Assembly (NCBI RefSeq): GCF_019402645.1
Contig: NZ_VKKS01000001.1
Span: 1-64,000 of the forward strand
Source: Morganella morganii
GTDB taxonomy: Bacteria > Pseudomonadota > Gammaproteobacteria > Enterobacterales > Enterobacteriaceae
Direction: 5' to 3'
Length of the DNA: 64,000 bases
Part shown: positions 9,024 to 17,979 of the stretch, piece by piece
Position numbering within the stretch: position 1 is the first letter of the stretch
Layout: the number at the start of each line of letters is the position of its first letter
The notes under the pieces: generated by a model
What the model saw: the letters and a program-made list of their open reading frames with translations, nothing else
Told to the model about the DNA's origin: nothing
Database searches by the model: none
Translations under genes and position numbers: made by a program

Positions 9024-10448
9024 TCAGACGTACAGATCAATACGACCTGCGAAAATATGTAAACCGTTCACCACATCCGCCGGAATCTGTGCATCAAGGC
9101 GGTCAGCGTCTTTTCCGTTACGCTCAACAAGCAGCAGTTCTTTGTTGGCCTCAACGTTCTCAAGGATTTCTTCCTCCTCAAGTTTAATCAGCACATCCAG
9201 CAGCTCAGAACGGACTTTCTGACGGGTACGTTCATTGAGTTTGTCACGCGGAAAACGCTGCGAGATACGCTCACGGCACGCCACGCGGGTATAATCCAGC
9301 GTGCGGATGGTGGTTAAATCCAGCAGCGCCGTATCGTTCACACCCTCCGGATTCTTCGTGTAGGTGGTGATGGCACGGACAATCTGCACCTTATTGCCGG
9401 GACCCACCTCAAGCGGTGTCAGTCCGTTATGCAGTGCATTTTCCTGCTCATTACGGCCCGCCCAGGCTTTTACCGGAGCAACATCCATCCCTTTAATTTC
9501 AAGGTTATTCAGCGGTCTGGCCGGGTCTTCCTCAGAGGCAATCACCGCACCGTAACCGGCGGCCAGCTGACACGGCAGTTTTGCTGACCCCGGATACCAG
9601 GCAATCGTGGTGCGTCCGTCATTGATATCCGCAGCCAGTGTGGTGCCGGTACTGAGCGTACCTGTCCATCCGGCAGCCGCGACAGCGCCGCGCTGCTCCA
9701 GCGGCCCCCCAGTTTTTTCCAGGTGGGTGCGCAGCTTCAGCAGCGTATCTTTGTCAGAGAACGGCGGCACAATGATGTTGTGACCGGCGGCAAAGACCGC
9801 ATCCAGCGCAGGCTGAATATCGGCGTTATTTTCACCGCCCTGCATGGCCGTCAGGGTCTGCGTGATGCCTTTGGCCGTGCAGGAGGCTGACAGCAGAATG
9901 TCATTACCGAACTCACCGGTCTGGCGGGCGGTCAGTGTGATGAATTTGTTGTCATTCTCACCGGTAGTCAGTGCCGCCTTAACCGGCAGGGCCGTCTGTG
10001 CATTCACTGTATCTGTAATGGCCTGACAGATATCATCCGCGCTGTCACCGGCGGTGACGGCCACATCCAGACGTTCACCGCATACCGTCAGGTAAAAGGT
10101 GCCGCTGTTGGTGGCAGGCCCGGTCACGGTCAGTGTACCGGCAGCCGCTTTACCGGCCGAATTTTCCTCAACACCGATAACCTGCAGCTGCAGATAACTG
10201 TTGGCGGTAATCGCCGCTTTTGCCATGATGTGAGCCAGTGACCCGGTCCCGAATGCCACCGCTGCTTCGGTATCATCAAACACGTTCACCGGTGTCAGCG
10301 GCTCTGCCAGCCCCTCTTTCATCATCGGGGCCACAATCAGCATCACCTGCGGATTGCCCGGCAGCGCACGGGTTGCCATGCGCAGGTTAAACTCCAGGTA
10401 TTTACCCGGCTTACGCAGGCTGTCCGGGATATTGTCAAATGTGATCAT
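9024..10448 (-). CDS. Contractile tail sheath protein (Mu gpL/gp39)
   Basis: 474 aa. N-terminus MITFDNIPDSLRKPGKYLEF and the C-terminal sheath region (LDYTRVACRERISQRFPRDKL) are characteristic of Mu-like sheath subunits. It forms the outer contractile cylinder. Overlaps the DUF2635 gene end by 14 bases. No truncation seen. Confidence 0.93.
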   Translation of the reverse strand: MITFDNIPDSLRKPGKYLEFNLRMATRALPGNPQVMLIVAPMMKEGLAEPLTPVNVFDDTEAAVAFGTGSLAHIMAKAAITANSYLQLQVIGVEENSAGKAAAGTLTVTGPATNSGTFYLTVCGERLDVAVTAGDSADDICQAITDTVNAQTALPVKAALTTGENDNKFITLTARQTGEFGNDILLSASCTAKGITQTLTAMQGGENNADIQPALDAVFAAGHNIIVPPFSDKDTLLKLRTHLEKTGGPLEQRGAVAAAGWTGTLSTGTTLAADINDGRTTIAWYPGSAKLPCQLAAGYGAVIASEEDPARPLNNLEIKGMDVAPVKAWAGRNEQENALHNGLTPLEVGPGNKVQIVRAITTYTKNPEGVNDTALLDLTTIRTLDYTRVACRERISQRFPRDKLNERTRQKVRSELLDVLIKLEEEEILENVEANKELLLVERNGKDADRLDAQIPADVVNGLHIFAGRIDLYV

Positions 10449-10626
10449 GTTTTTTCCCTTTCACAGGGCGCGGTCGCGCGGTTTTAATCAGATCACCGCA
10501 CGCTATCATGCGGCGGTAATACGCGGTGTCAGGAACTTCTGCCGGGGTTTCCGTGATGTAACGGCGGAACTGGTGTTCATACGACACACGGATACCCTGA
10601 CGTGCTCTGACAAAGAGAGTTGTCAT
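10435..10626 (-). CDS. DUF2635 small tail protein (Mu gp38-like)
   Basis: 63 aa, between gp37 and the sheath gene where Mu-like phages carry gp38/DUF2635. It is basic, with the tail AVKG-like sequence RPRPVKGKKHDHI. Function unknown; assumed minor tail or assembly factor. ATG 10626 overlaps the gp37 stop by four bases. Confidence 0.82.
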   Translation of the reverse strand: MTTLFVRARQGIRVSYEHQFRRYITETPAEVPDTAYYRRMIACGDLIKTARPRPVKGKKHDHI

Positions 10627-11273
10627 GGTTTTTTCCTTGTCAGTACCAGGTCAGCCGGGTCATCAATCGTGCCGATACCCGGCGGGTCATAGCGCAGGCC
10701 GACACTGAGAAAATCAGGATCAGGCTCTTTCACTTTTCCCCGGTACTCGTTAAAAATATAATCAGGTGAATCCGTGTCCCGGGTCACTTCCGGCCACAGA
10801 CCGTTACCCAGAACAGATTCAATCCACTTCGTTTCAAACTCACAGGCAAACACCGACAGTGCTTTGCTCTGCACCTGAGTGTTGTAGAGGGTACGCACCC
10901 GCAGCGGCATAAACGGCGTAATTTCCAGACCCAAATCCTGCCCGGTGGTCAGTCTGCGTACGGCATGAATAAGCCGGTACGTCCCGATTTCATTGCGGTT
11001 AACACCACCGAACCGGGCGGACTCATCATCACGGGTGTTGTAATCGCCCACAATGACCACAAAGGTGCCGGTGCATTTCACCTTCTGCCGGTTGGTGGCA
11101 ATGTATTCGCTGTTTGTCAGACCGCCGAACGTGACCCACGCCGCCGGAAAAGCCCGGACGATACGACCTAAGTCATCATCCATCTCACCGCTGTAGCTGG
11201 CTACCTCACGCACCATCTCACCCATACCCTGACGCAGACGGTCACACAGATGCTGCTCAATACGGGTGATCAA
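10623..11273 (-). CDS. Mu gp37-like protein (DUF1834), tail completion
   Basis: 216 aa. Resembles the Gp37/DUF1834 family, located between the neck protein gp36 and the sheath. Thought to act in tail completion or head-tail joining. The start is TTG at 11273: the upstream gp36 stop overlaps it and GGAGG sits about six bases before it, and no ATG gives full length. A non-ATG start in a coupled position may lower its dosage. Confidence 0.83.
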   Translation of the reverse strand: MITRIEQHLCDRLRQGMGEMVREVASYSGEMDDDLGRIVRAFPAAWVTFGGLTNSEYIATNRQKVKCTGTFVVIVGDYNTRDDESARFGGVNRNEIGTYRLIHAVRRLTTGQDLGLEITPFMPLRVRTLYNTQVQSKALSVFACEFETKWIESVLGNGLWPEVTRDTDSPDYIFNEYRGKVKEPDPDFLSVGLRYDPPGIGTIDDPADLVLTRKKP

Positions 11274-11698
11274 AATGCACCTCCGCCGGTTGAGTTACGC
11301 CCGAACTGGCGGTTGCTGCTGCCGAACTTCATCTGCGGCGAGGACTGAATAATATCCCCGTTGTCCGTGCGGCCCAGCCCGATACGGCCCTCCGCCACCT
11401 TTTCAAAAAACCGGATGGCATCCTCATAACGCAGCCGGATTTCTTCCTTCAGAATGCGGTGGGACGTTGCCAGATGGTAACGGGCGATATCACAGCAGCG
11501 GCCGGTCAGAATGCGGGCGGTATCCGTAAACGGTGTCCGGTAACGCGCGACGAGATAGCCGTCAATTTCAGCCGAGGCACGCATCAGTGCGGCATCCATC
11601 ACCTCATCACTGATATCACCAAGGTGCTCAGTGTCCGTCAGGGAGATACACTCGCGTTCACCGAACGTTAAAATCATGTCTTTCTTCGTCGCGTACAT
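11270..11698 (-). CDS. Mu gp36-like head-tail joining protein (DUF1320)
   Basis: 142 aa, starts MYATKKDMILTFGERECI. The DUF1320/gp36 family forms part of the neck connecting portal and tail. It lies between the capsid-associated gp35 and gp37, as in Mu and FluMu. AGGTG lies upstream of ATG 11698. Confidence 0.87.
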   Translation of the reverse strand: MYATKKDMILTFGERECISLTDTEHLGDISDEVMDAALMRASAEIDGYLVARYRTPFTDTARILTGRCCDIARYHLATSHRILKEEIRLRYEDAIRFFEKVAEGRIGLGRTDNGDIIQSSPQMKFGSSNRQFGRNSTGGGAF

Positions 11699-11708
11699 GG
11701 TTCACCTG

Positions 11709-12080
11709 TTATTTAGCGGATGACTTTTTGTCACTGTCACCGGCAGCGGGTGGTTTGCCTGCGGATGATTCAGCCGTACCGGCCTGTTTTTCCGCTGCAG
11801 ACAGTGCCGCTTTCAGCGCATTGTTTTCAGCCGCGAGCTGTTCGGCCTGCAGGTTAAGGGTACGGACTTCCGCTTTCAGGGCGGCAATCTGTTTCTCTGC
11901 CGCCGTATCAGCCCCGGTTACCGGGGCTGCACCGAAAGAGACAACCAGCATCGGTTCTGCCTGCAGCTCATCCAGCTGCGCTTTGGTGAAATGGTCATCC
12001 GGGTACGTGGTGGCCGTGTCCGGATGGGCGATACCGCAGCGGCGGAATCCGTTAACTTTGGCGGTAATAGTGACCGGCAT
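11709..12080 (-). CDS. Mu gp35-like protein with coiled coil
   Basis: 123 aa. N-terminal ~50 residues (NGFRRCGIAHPDTATTYPDD) match the FluMu gp35-type small domain found next to the major capsid gene. The rest is a coiled coil (about residues 58-100) and a low-complexity Ala/Ser/Lys tail. Probably a head or neck accessory. Its start overlaps the last base of gpT. Confidence 0.8.
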   Translation of the reverse strand: MPVTITAKVNGFRRCGIAHPDTATTYPDDHFTKAQLDELQAEPMLVVSFGAAPVTGADTAAEKQIAALKAEVRTLNLQAEQLAAENNALKAALSAAEKQAGTAESSAGKPPAAGDSDKKSSAK

Positions 12081-12988
12081 TATGCGTCCTCCCCGGTTGA
12101 ACCGTAAGCCAGCTGCCAGAAGGCATAACCGCCTGCAGCACGCGCTTCAGCACCGAACTTGAACTTTTTGCGCATAAATACGTCATCATTCTCCAGGCTG
12201 GTCTGCTCAACCAGCACAGGCGCTTTACGCTCCTGGTAAATAAACGGCATCACTGGCTGGGTGGTGTCCAGCAGGAACCACTGTGTATCCGACTGAATAC
12301 GCGCGGAGACCACGACTTCAGCAGCCCCCTTGTAGATATTGGCTTTACCGTCCTCAAGACGATCAACCGTCATTAAGGCACGGGCAACATCCTCCAGGGC
12401 AGGCGGCACCAGCAACACGCCGGGGTTGATATTCAGCGGACGGCCTTCCTCATCGGTCACCTTACGCATCGCGGTACGGGCAGCACCAAATGAAGCCTGT
12501 GCTTTTGCCAGTGACTCAACAGAGAGTTTTTTCGTGCCTTTGTTGGACACAGAGCGGCTGCCGACAGGGTGATCCGTATCAAAGAAATACTGGCCGTCAT
12601 AACAGGTACGCTCAAAACCCTGATTCACCAGGTCATACACGATTTCATCAGGCAGCATCGCCGCAGAACGACCGGCACCTTTTGCCTGAATGGCATACTG
12701 ACCGGTCTGATCATCTTCGATATCGTTACGGTCGACCTCAATCGTGGCTTCCCAGTCATCGTTCTCGATGGTGTATTTATGGGCCGCAAGGGATTTGACC
12801 GCTTTTTCACCGACCCAGCGCTTCATCGCCGGGAAATTATTCAGCCAGTTGTACTGTTCCGCCTTACCGGTGGACGGTACTTTCATGGCAATTTTTTCCC
12901 ACGTTGTTTCCGCTTCTTTCAGCGCGTTGTTAAACACGAGTTTGATGCCGGTAAACAGCGGGGTAAGGTTTGCTTTATTTACAATCAT
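12080..12988 (-). CDS. Major capsid protein (Mu gpT)
   Basis: 302 aa, starting MIVNKANLTPLFTGIK, the conserved opening of the Mu-like major head subunit gpT. HK97-fold shell protein. Placed between the gp33-like protein and gp35, as in Mu. Length matches the family. Confidence 0.95.
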   Translation of the reverse strand: MIVNKANLTPLFTGIKLVFNNALKEAETTWEKIAMKVPSTGKAEQYNWLNNFPAMKRWVGEKAVKSLAAHKYTIENDDWEATIEVDRNDIEDDQTGQYAIQAKGAGRSAAMLPDEIVYDLVNQGFERTCYDGQYFFDTDHPVGSRSVSNKGTKKLSVESLAKAQASFGAARTAMRKVTDEEGRPLNINPGVLLVPPALEDVARALMTVDRLEDGKANIYKGAAEVVVSARIQSDTQWFLLDTTQPVMPFIYQERKAPVLVEQTSLENDDVFMRKKFKFGAEARAAGGYAFWQLAYGSTGEDA

Positions 12989-13000
12989 GTTATTTTCCTG

Positions 13001-13387
13001 TTAAGCGATCAGTACCCAGACACCATCAGCGGTGACTTCCAGAACGCGGCCTGCCGGTGTGGTGCTGTCTTCCGCAGCCGCACAGACGGTGGTGCTGTCT
13101 TTCAGGTCGCACAATTTCCCGGTATGGGCCTGTGTGACCGGTTTGGCCGGGTCATTGCCGAGATGAAAAGACAGACCACGGCGGACCATAACAGGGGCGG
13201 CACCCTGTTCCCCGTCACGGTTATCCGCAAAATCATCAGCCACACCCAGCACTGTCAGGCCGGGCGCACCGGGCACTGCAAAACCGGACGCATCAGCGCA
13301 GACAACATGTCCGCCGTAAATACGGGCACCGGCCGCAACCGGTACGGGAAAAAGTTCACCGGGACGGTGAGCGGTATTGCGATCCAT
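13001..13387 (-). CDS. Mu gp33-like small capsid-associated protein
   Basis: 128 aa; Gly/Ala-rich beta-type sequence with no signal peptide. Located between the I/Z protease-scaffold and gpT, where Mu-like phages encode a capsid cement or decoration protein (DUF2190-like in other phages). Family assignment rests mostly on position. The start (ATG 13387) overlaps the protease stop. Confidence 0.7.
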   Translation of the reverse strand: MDRNTAHRPGELFPVPVAAGARIYGGHVVCADASGFAVPGAPGLTVLGVADDFADNRDGEQGAAPVMVRRGLSFHLGNDPAKPVTQAHTGKLCDLKDSTTVCAAAEDSTTPAGRVLEVTADGVWVLIA

Positions 13388-14496
13388 TACTGACCTCCGA
13401 GCTGTTTAGCCATTTCTTCAGGGGAAATACCGAACTGACTGCAGACAGCCAGGGCGGCATCATTTAACTCACCACCCGGAGACTGCAGATCGTCCTGCGT
13501 TTTTGCCGCACCGGAAGGCGCTTTACCGCCGGTCTGGGTGGATGACAGCGCGGCAACCGGAACAGCAGCCTCAAGATGCTGAGACAACGCGGCAAAATTG
13601 CTGCGGCCCAGCTCTTTCGCCCAGGTTTCCATTGCCGGCATCAGACGGCCGTCAGACAGCGCAGCCTGAACCAGTGCATCAACCTGATGCTCCTGACTGT
13701 GCTGTCGCTCTGCATTCAGTTTTGCCTGCAGTTCCAGATACCCTTCAACCGGGACATACTTTGCCGGGTCAAAGGCTTTTGAGGACAGGTCAGCAATCTG
13801 CTGCGTCTGGTTTTTCAGCAGGTCAGTCAGACTCTGCCCGGCGGCAACCGTCGTTCCCTTACCGCCGGAAATAATGTCAATCGCTTTCTGCAGTTCCGCT
13901 TTGATATCCTCAGCGGTTGCGGTGGCGGGCAGGTTGAGCATCCAGCGTAAATTGCTGAGCAGCTCACTGATGAGTTCATCCACGGTGTGTTCCTCCGGTG
14001 TGGTGGTGAGCGCGGCAAAATGACGGGAGGCTGCAATCAGCACCTCGTTCATTCCGTCCAGCGCAGGGGTGTTGGTCAGTGCCGCGTGAAGCAACTGCGT
14101 CACCTGACCCTGGTCGTCATACAAAAATACGGGGGAAATAAAACGGTATTCACGGGCCGTGATGGCCGCTGCGGCTTTCTCTGTCCATTCCACGCCGGTG
14201 GCGTACAGTCCGTCACTCTCACGCCACTCAAGCTGCTTAAACCAGCCCGCCGCCGGGGCAGGCTGTCCGTTTTTCGCGGAGCGCAGGGTCTGGTGTTCAT
14301 AATCAATCACCAGCGGGGTACTGAGCGCCGCTGTCTGTGCAGTCAGCACCGCCGCAATGGCGGCATTCATCACCCAGTGCGCCACATCAGACGGACGGCC
14401 GTCTTCCGCACGGAATGTTCCGGCCGGAAAAAGCTGGATTTCGTTGGTGTTGTCCCCGCTGAGTGCGGTGGTTAAAGCGGCGATACGTGTTTTCAT
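13387..14496 (-). CDS. Mu-like protease I / scaffold Z protein
   Basis: 369 aa from ATG 14496. The N-terminal half contains the Mu I protease signature region (PLVIDYEHQ and the VEWTEKAAAAI stretch); the C-terminal half is the Z-like scaffold, with a heptad-rich section near QAKLNAERQHSQEHQ. In Mu the scaffold is made from an internal start in the same frame; an internal start here was not resolved. A GTG two codons upstream (14502) is possible. No Shine-Dalgarno is visible, and a -10-like element is only about 7 bases upstream. Confidence 0.9.
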   Translation of the reverse strand: MKTRIAALTTALSGDNTNEIQLFPAGTFRAEDGRPSDVAHWVMNAAIAAVLTAQTAALSTPLVIDYEHQTLRSAKNGQPAPAAGWFKQLEWRESDGLYATGVEWTEKAAAAITAREYRFISPVFLYDDQGQVTQLLHAALTNTPALDGMNEVLIAASRHFAALTTTPEEHTVDELISELLSNLRWMLNLPATATAEDIKAELQKAIDIISGGKGTTVAAGQSLTDLLKNQTQQIADLSSKAFDPAKYVPVEGYLELQAKLNAERQHSQEHQVDALVQAALSDGRLMPAMETWAKELGRSNFAALSQHLEAAVPVAALSSTQTGGKAPSGAAKTQDDLQSPGGELNDAALAVCSQFGISPEEMAKQLGGQ

Positions 14497-14502
14497 ATGC
14501 AC

Positions 14503-14549
14503 AGCGTAATGCGGACGCCGGTGCGGGAGCAGATGAGAGGGTTCAGCAC
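14503..14549 (-). promoter_or_regulatory. Putative C-dependent late promoter (head operon, PI position)
   Basis: Copy of the repeated 23-bp motif at 14527-14549 (minus strand, GTGCTGAACCC then a CTCATCTGCTC block), with TACGCT at 14508-14503, 41 bases from the motif start. It lies between the terminator after gpG and the protease gene, where Mu has its PI late promoter. The rest of the 14,550-14,672 gap is AT-rich and shows no gene. Confidence 0.55.
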
Positions 14550-14672
14550 TTAAACAGGAAGAAAAAAAGAAAAGGACGGCGGGTAAGAATCAGGGATCAA
14601 CAGTAACGCATTTAAACCCCGTTTAAAAACGTTTTAATCACACCCTGCCGTGACATTGCATTGTGAATAATT

Positions 14673-14704
14673 AAAAACGCACAGAGGCGCGTACAGGCGT
14701 TTTT
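14673..14704 (-). terminator. Rho-independent terminator after gpG
   Basis: Minus strand: an AAAAACGC arm, a ~16-base loop region and a GCGTTTTT arm followed by T-rich sequence, directly at the gpG stop codon. It separates the lysis/terminase/portal transcript from the head-protease transcript. Confidence 0.65.
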
Positions 14705-15248
14705 ATTCCCCGCCGGTTAACTGTGTGAGATAACGCTCAATCACAGCGCCGATTTCACGTTCATCGGTATCTGTCAGACTGAGAAACGGACGGGCGGGAA
14801 TTTTTATCTTATGCGCCCCCACAGAATGGGTTTCACTGTAGTTACTGCGGGATTTACGGACAAACCGGTTGCCGACAGCACCATTTTTACCCTGCCGGAA
14901 GTAGTTCTGCTGACGGCGGGCGGGCATACTGATTTCACCGCCTTCCTGATGGATACGGGCATACTTCACATTTGTCCCCACCACCGCGCTGTTATTGTCG
15001 CTGTAAGAACCAATACTGCCCGCCAGTCTGCCGGAGAGCTGCAGAATGCGGCCCCCGCGACGGCGGCGCTCTGTTGACGGACTCCAGCCCATCCATTCCG
15101 GGCGACCTTCCTGTGCAAAGTTTTCCTCCACCGCATCCGCCATCACCCCGGCAATACGGCGCATCAGCGGTTCGCGGTTTTCCAGTCCCCGGATAAGTTT
15201 ATCCAGTGCCGCCTCAAAAGCGGCTGTATCCACTCTGATGCTGTACAT
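14703..15248 (-). CDS. Virion morphogenesis protein (Mu gpG/gp31)
   Basis: 181 aa. Matches the phage virion morphogenesis (gpG) family, thought to act in tail completion or head-tail joining. Contains the arginine-rich RRRRGG stretch and the GTNVKYARIHQEGGEI segment typical of the family. Last gene before a strong hairpin; ATG 15248 abuts the gpF stop. Confidence 0.87.
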   Translation of the reverse strand: MYSIRVDTAAFEAALDKLIRGLENREPLMRRIAGVMADAVEENFAQEGRPEWMGWSPSTERRRRGGRILQLSGRLAGSIGSYSDNNSAVVGTNVKYARIHQEGGEISMPARRQQNYFRQGKNGAVGNRFVRKSRSNYSETHSVGAHKIKIPARPFLSLTDTDEREIGAVIERYLTQLTGGE

Positions 15249-16402
15249 CAGAACACCGCCTGTGCTTTCACATCTGACAGCCGGTTATCACGGACAGTCA
15301 CCACCCACCACTGCCCGCGGTAGAATGAGGCATAATATTCCGTGCCGTCATCATCACGGCGGGTCTTCTGCGGCTGTTCGATAATATTCTGCACGAACAG
15401 GTAATCTTCCTGCGTGATATCCTGCTCAGCCAGCTGCTTCAGGGTCGGTGCATCGGTATACACCGGCTGTGTGCGCTGCGTATCGGTATCCGGACGCGCG
15501 GCCACCGGGTAACGCTGCTGCGGTGGCGGCTGCTGTGCGGTGACGGCCTGCTGATACCCCCGTGCAAAGTCCGGCCCGGTCAGGGTGCCGGTGACATACT
15601 GGCTGGCCGCTGCCGGATGATACCGCTCCAGCTCAGGCTGATAACTGACTTCCCCCGGATTAAACCCGAACCCCGGATCAGGGACATAAATCTGACCGTC
15701 TTTCGGGTTCCGGAATCCGGTCACCGTGCGGGTTTTCCCGGGTACGCCGTATTCCTGCTCCACCTCAACGCGGGTGTGCTCCGTTGACTGTACCATCAGC
15801 CCCAGCCGCTCCACATCCGCCGCACTGCGGGCACGGACACGGCATCGGCAGCGGTAACCGTCCGGCGGGTAAATGGTCTGCCATATCGGATCATCAAAAC
15901 GGGCAATAAATCCGTTCAGGGCCGCATGTGCCGGGCGGATATGATTATCCATGATACCGACCCGTTCCCAGTAAGGGCGGTCATCCGTGTTCTCCATCTG
16001 CTGCTTATAGCGTCCGGCCATGTAGGAGGACTGCATATTGGTCTGAAAGATGGTGTCCAGACGGCGGGGAGTGAGTCGCTTACCGTGCAGTTCGCCGGTC
16101 TCCGGGTCAGCAATCAGACCTTTACCGAGCCAGCCTTTCTGCTCCAGAACCGGAAGTAACCGGCGCTCAAAATCCCGGTGCGTCTCCCCGTTTTTCAGAG
16201 CTTCTGTCAGTGCCTGCCGGATATCCTGCAGCACGTCCAGCTTCAGCACGCCGGCCACAGTAAACGCCTTTGCATGAGCCTGCACCTCAACATCGTGGTA
16301 ATTAAACCCGATGGCGTAGCCTTTGCTCTCAAAGTAGGCTATCGCCTCCGCCGGGGGCAGACCGATGGCATAGCGCAGATCAACCGTCTCACGACCCGGC
16401 AT
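15248..16402 (-). CDS. Mu F-like minor head protein (gp30)
   Basis: About 384 aa. Contains the Mu F domain: the QTNMQSSYMAGRYKQQ region, then the H-x-AL pattern with PPDGYRCRCRVRA (about residues 185-210), typical of SPP1 gp7/Mu F minor head proteins, which associate with the portal during head assembly. The start at 16402 (MPGRETVDLRY) is preceded by GGGGGC and overlaps the portal end by 14 bases. Confidence 0.88.
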   Translation of the reverse strand: MPGRETVDLRYAIGLPPAEAIAYFESKGYAIGFNYHDVEVQAHAKAFTVAGVLKLDVLQDIRQALTEALKNGETHRDFERRLLPVLEQKGWLGKGLIADPETGELHGKRLTPRRLDTIFQTNMQSSYMAGRYKQQMENTDDRPYWERVGIMDNHIRPAHAALNGFIARFDDPIWQTIYPPDGYRCRCRVRARSAADVERLGLMVQSTEHTRVEVEQEYGVPGKTRTVTGFRNPKDGQIYVPDPGFGFNPGEVSYQPELERYHPAAASQYVTGTLTGPDFARGYQQAVTAQQPPPQQRYPVAARPDTDTQRTQPVYTDAPTLKQLAEQDITQEDYLFVQNIIEQPQKTRRDDDGTEYYASFYRGQWWVVTVRDNRLSDVKAQAVF

Positions 16403-17969
16403 GAATACGCCCCCAGACTTCGGATACAAAAATTGCCCGCTCCAGCAGCTCCCTGAGCGCATTATCATCCAGCAGAGGATAACCGGCCGCGACCAGATTC
16501 ATCGCCTCATCGGCACTGTGTCCGGCCCGCAGTGCTGTCACCATCGGTGCCAGTAACTGATTCATAGCCTCACTGACCGGGTCAGACAGCGGTGGTGCGT
16601 TATCCAGTTTTATCTGCGCCGGGTCAGCATCCGCTGATTCCGTGGTCTTCGACAGTACCGCCAGTCCGTGACGTGACAGTCCGTTACTCAGCGGGGTCAG
16701 CAGCGGCATCGGAGGACGGGGTGACAATACCGGTTCATCATCTTTTGCCTGCGGGATACCGGCTTTTTTATTGACCCATGACACCGGAATCCCGGTCATT
16801 CCGGCCTCATTCACCAGGGTTGATACGGCCTGTGCGAACGGTGCCAGCTCCACGGTCTCACTGGTATCAAACACAAACTGCGGTAACCGGCGCGGGTTGA
16901 CATCCGCATGACCGTTCAGTGCCAGCACCATCTGAATGAGACTGCGGAACATGTTCTCAATCTGACGGGCATCCGCTGTCATCAGGTCGTGGCGGACTTC
17001 GTTATGCACATTACCCAGTGCATTGGTGGAGGTTTTACCGTCTGCCTGCGTGGTCAGGGTGCCGCCCAGGATAATTTTTGACTGAGTACGCTCCGCCCAG
17101 TTAATCATCGCCATAAACGGATCCGGGCCGCCACCGGCAGCAGATTCAAACTTGATGTCATTCCCCTGCGGGATAGCGGCCACCGCATCATGTCCGAGGT
17201 TCACCAGCTGATACAGCAGCTTGTCGATATCCGCATCTGATGTGCCCTGTGCATAGGTGGCGATACGGGCCGGAAGGCCGTAAATCTCAAGGAACTCCGC
17301 CAGGTCACGCAGGGAGAAGTTTTTAAACAGATACGGCCACACCAGCACACGGAACAGGCCGCTGGTCGCAATAAAACCGCTGCGGGCGTTATGCTTATGC
17401 ACCAGCCAACCGAACGGCCACAACGGGGATCCCTCGAACTGATCATCATTGAGGCGGATCTCGTCCCGTTTTTCCGGCAGTGTGCGGAACCAGTAATGCG
17501 GACGCAGGTTAAGTGCCTTCGGCAGCCAGACCTTTTCAATCAGTTCCCACTCAATTTCCTGACAGGAAAACCCGTGACCGACCGCTTCCATCCCATTGAG
17601 GATGATATCCTCAATGCCCGGCATGGCATCAAACCACTCCTGGACTTTTGCTGTCATATCCCGTTCCTGTGCAGTGGCATTCTTCGGCGGTTCAACTGAC
17701 CAGTCCAGCGTGAGCAGAACATTCTTGCGCTTTTCCATTTCGGCAAAAATATGACCGTCACGCTCAACCATGTCTGAGAACAGGCACGCCTGCGCACTCA
17801 GGTCGCCCCGTTCAGCGGCCTGCAGAATACGCGGGAGCTTGCGGATGGTCAGCCCGCGTGACGGATGCTCCGGATAGATGCGCTGCATCTGCGCTATTTT
17901 GCCTGTCTGCGGGCTTTTTAATACTTCCCGTTCAATCGGGTTTCCGTGAATATCAACTATTTTCGGCAT
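16389..17969 (-). CDS. Portal protein (DUF935, Mu gp29)
   Basis: 526 aa, starts MPKIVDIHGNPIER. DUF935 family portal, forming the dodecameric ring at the head vertex through which DNA passes. Lies between the large terminase and gpF as in Mu. Length typical; no disruption. Confidence 0.93.
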   Translation of the reverse strand: MPKIVDIHGNPIEREVLKSPQTGKIAQMQRIYPEHPSRGLTIRKLPRILQAAERGDLSAQACLFSDMVERDGHIFAEMEKRKNVLLTLDWSVEPPKNATAQERDMTAKVQEWFDAMPGIEDIILNGMEAVGHGFSCQEIEWELIEKVWLPKALNLRPHYWFRTLPEKRDEIRLNDDQFEGSPLWPFGWLVHKHNARSGFIATSGLFRVLVWPYLFKNFSLRDLAEFLEIYGLPARIATYAQGTSDADIDKLLYQLVNLGHDAVAAIPQGNDIKFESAAGGGPDPFMAMINWAERTQSKIILGGTLTTQADGKTSTNALGNVHNEVRHDLMTADARQIENMFRSLIQMVLALNGHADVNPRRLPQFVFDTSETVELAPFAQAVSTLVNEAGMTGIPVSWVNKKAGIPQAKDDEPVLSPRPPMPLLTPLSNGLSRHGLAVLSKTTESADADPAQIKLDNAPPLSDPVSEAMNQLLAPMVTALRAGHSADEAMNLVAAGYPLLDDNALRELLERAIFVSEVWGRIHAGS

Positions 17970-17979
17970 TTCTTAATCC

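Noticed and set aside
12569..13393. 274-codon open frame on the plus strand
   Set aside because: It lies antisense to the capsid gene and its neighbour, has no ribosome site or family match, and arises from the GC-rich codon pattern of the real genes.
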